A stretch of DNA of 64,000 nucleotides from Pseudarcicella hirudinis (GTDB lineage Bacteria > Bacteroidota > Bacteroidia > Cytophagales > Spirosomataceae): positions 367,777-431,776 of the forward strand of contig NZ_FOXH01000001.1 of the NCBI RefSeq assembly GCF_900115665.1, in the 5' to 3' direction. A program made the translations under genes and the position numbers. Positions 62,882-64,000 of the stretch are shown here, one piece after another (within the stretch, counting starts at the first letter, position 1; each line of letters opens with the position of its first letter). Under the pieces are notes generated by a model. The model worked only from the letters and a program-made list of their open reading frames with translations, searched no databases and was not told the origin of the DNA.

Positions 62882-64000
62882 ATGTCGAAGAAAGTATTAA
62901 TCATTGGTGCAGGAGGGGTAGGAAATGTTGTTGTGAAAAAATGTGCCATGAATCCATCTGTATTTTCAGAAGTTTTATTGGCTAGCCGTACCAAGTCGAA
63001 ATGTGATGCCATCGCCAAAGAATGTGAATCGATCGGTTTGCCAACTAAAGTTCAGACGGCTCAGGTTGATGCCGATAATGTAGCTGAACTGGCAAAATTA
63101 ATCGAAAGCTTTAAACCTTTTATGGTAATCAACGTTGCGTTGCCTTATCAGGACCTTCCAATCATGGATGCTTGTTTACAAACAGGAGTTCATTATCTGG
63201 ATACTGCCAACTACGAGCCAAAAGATGAAGCTAAATTTGAATATTCCTGGCAATGGGCTTATAAAGAGCGTTTTGAAAAAGCGGGTTTAATGGCATTGCT
63301 GGGTTGTGGTTTTGATCCGGGTGTTACAGGTGTTTATACAGCTTATGCCAACAAGCATTATTTTGATGAGATGCATTATCTTGATATCATCGATTGTAAT
63401 GCAGGAGATCATGGAAAAGCTTTTGCTACTAATTTCAACCCTGAAATCAACATCAGAGAGATTACGCAGGACGGTAAATATTGGGAAAACGGAGAATGGG
63501 TGGTTATTCCTCCAATGTCAATCCATAAAGCAATTGATTATCCTAACATTGGACCAAAAGAATCATATTTGTTGTATCATGAAGAATTAGAATCTCTTAC
63601 CAAGAATTTCCCTACCTTGAAAAGAGCTCGATTCTGGATGACTTTTGGCCAGCAATATATCACTCACCTGAATGTGCTTCAAAATGTGGGAATGACCAGC
63701 ATTCAGCCAATCAGGTTCCAGGGAATTGATATTGTTCCATTGGAATTTCTGAAAGCAGTATTACCGGAACCGGGAACTCTGGGAGAAAATTACTCAGGAG
63801 AAACGTCGATCGGTTGCCAGATTAAAGGAATCAAAGATGGTGTTGAAAAAACATATTACGTTTGGAATAACTGTAAACATCAGGATTGCTGGAGAGAAGT
63901 TCAGGCGCAAGGGGTAAGTTATACAACAGGTGTTCCTGCGATGATTGGTGCAATGATGATGATCACAGGAGAATGGATGAAACCCGGTGTCTGGAATGTA
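62882..64000 (+). CDS. Carboxynorspermidine synthase / saccharopine dehydrogenase family (3' end outside window)
   Basis: 373 codons from the ATG at 62882 and open to the right edge. The Rossmann motif is VLIIGAGGVGNVVVKKC, followed by LLASRTKSKCDAIAKE. CGFDPGVTGVYTAYA and IDCNAGDHGKAFATNFNPEINIREITQ fit the carboxynorspermidine dehydrogenase (CANSDH) branch, which condenses a diamine with aspartate semialdehyde for (nor)spermidine synthesis. CANSDH proteins are about 400 residues, so only the last 25-40 are missing. It could also be called saccharopine dehydrogenase in general annotation. Its usual partner, carboxynorspermidine decarboxylase (nspC), is not visible but may lie further right. 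Cytoplasmic, NADPH-dependent. Confidence 0.88.
   Translation, partial: MSKKVLIIGAGGVGNVVVKKCAMNPSVFSEVLLASRTKSKCDAIAKECESIGLPTKVQTAQVDADNVAELAKLIESFKPFMVINVALPYQDLPIMDACLQTGVHYLDTANYEPKDEAKFEYSWQWAYKERFEKAGLMALLGCGFDPGVTGVYTAYANKHYFDEMHYLDIIDCNAGDHGKAFATNFNPEINIREITQDGKYWENGEWVVIPPMSIHKAIDYPNIGPKESYLLYHEELESLTKNFPTLKRARFWMTFGQQYITHLNVLQNVGMTSIQPIRFQGIDIVPLEFLKAVLPEPGTLGENYSGETSIGCQIKGIKDGVEKTYYVWNNCKHQDCWREVQAQGVSYTTGVPAMIGAMMMITGEWMKPGVWNV

Noticed and set aside
1-64000. CRISPR arrays, insertion sequences, prophage genes, tRNA or rRNA genes
   Set aside because: No regularly spaced repeats, transposase or integrase sequences, cloverleaf-like tRNA or rRNA segments were recognised in any intergenic region.

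Overview
The window looks like a chromosomal segment of a free-living, polysaccharide-degrading member of the Bacteroidota, most likely order Cytophagales (inference). The signs are a SusC/SusD pair with an adjacent ECF sigma factor, a CarboxypepD_reg-type TonB receptor, families such as DUF6807 and DUF6515, many exported proteins whose signal peptides end in a Q, A-rich rather than Shine-Dalgarno start regions, and repeated matches to the Bacteroidota -7 promoter element TAnnTTTG. I see no rRNA, tRNA, CRISPR array, phage or insertion sequence.

Layout. 1-3399: a TonB-dependent receptor cut by the left edge, a 709-base non-coding stretch and a DUF6515 surface-type protein. 3592-8086: an accessory-looking locus with a sulfotransferase, a glycosyltransferase, a NeuD/PglD-like acyltransferase, a BKACE (DUF849) beta-keto acid cleavage enzyme and a divergent MHS-type transporter. 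8176-18684: a mix of a metzincin protease, an EamA exporter, an esterase, an SRPBCC protein, a GH29 fucosidase, a YciI protein, an APC permease, hemN and a half-length DUF1456 protein. 18697-28274: a LysE exporter, a small acidic protein, a DbpA-like helicase, a GH78 rhamnosidase and two amidohydrolase-family genes that together hold three amidohydrolase folds, only one with a complete metal site. 28509-35889: a polysaccharide-uptake locus (LacI-like operators, ECF sigma factor, a stand-alone fragment resembling the cytoplasmic end of FecR, SusC, SusD, DUF6807). 35995-42203: a CAP protein, a beta-CASP nuclease, accA, a HAD phosphatase, a site-2 protease and an acyltransferase. 42236-53228: housekeeping and envelope genes, lpxB, a PTPS/QueD-family gene, hldD, a GT2, hemL, an LpoA-like protein, yidC and pyrG. 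53438-64000: an AddA/RecB-like nuclease-helicase, a GH110-like beta-helix protein, tex, an NlpC/P60 lipoprotein, a Fic protein behind a near-ideal operator, and the start of a carboxynorspermidine synthase gene.

How it works together. The exported GH29, GH78, GH110-like and esterase genes plus SusCD fit a life on plant or animal glycans containing fucose, rhamnose and galactose. lpxB, hldD, the acyltransferase, yidC and the LpoA-like protein serve the Gram-negative envelope. The best leads for something undescribed are the overlapping BKACE/acyltransferase/glycosyltransferase unit, the self-contained Fic module with its 12-bp inverted repeat, the truncated FecR-like protein in the SusCD locus, and promoters that sit so close to the start codon that the mRNAs may be leaderless. 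Promoter, operator and terminator calls were made by eye from the sequence.
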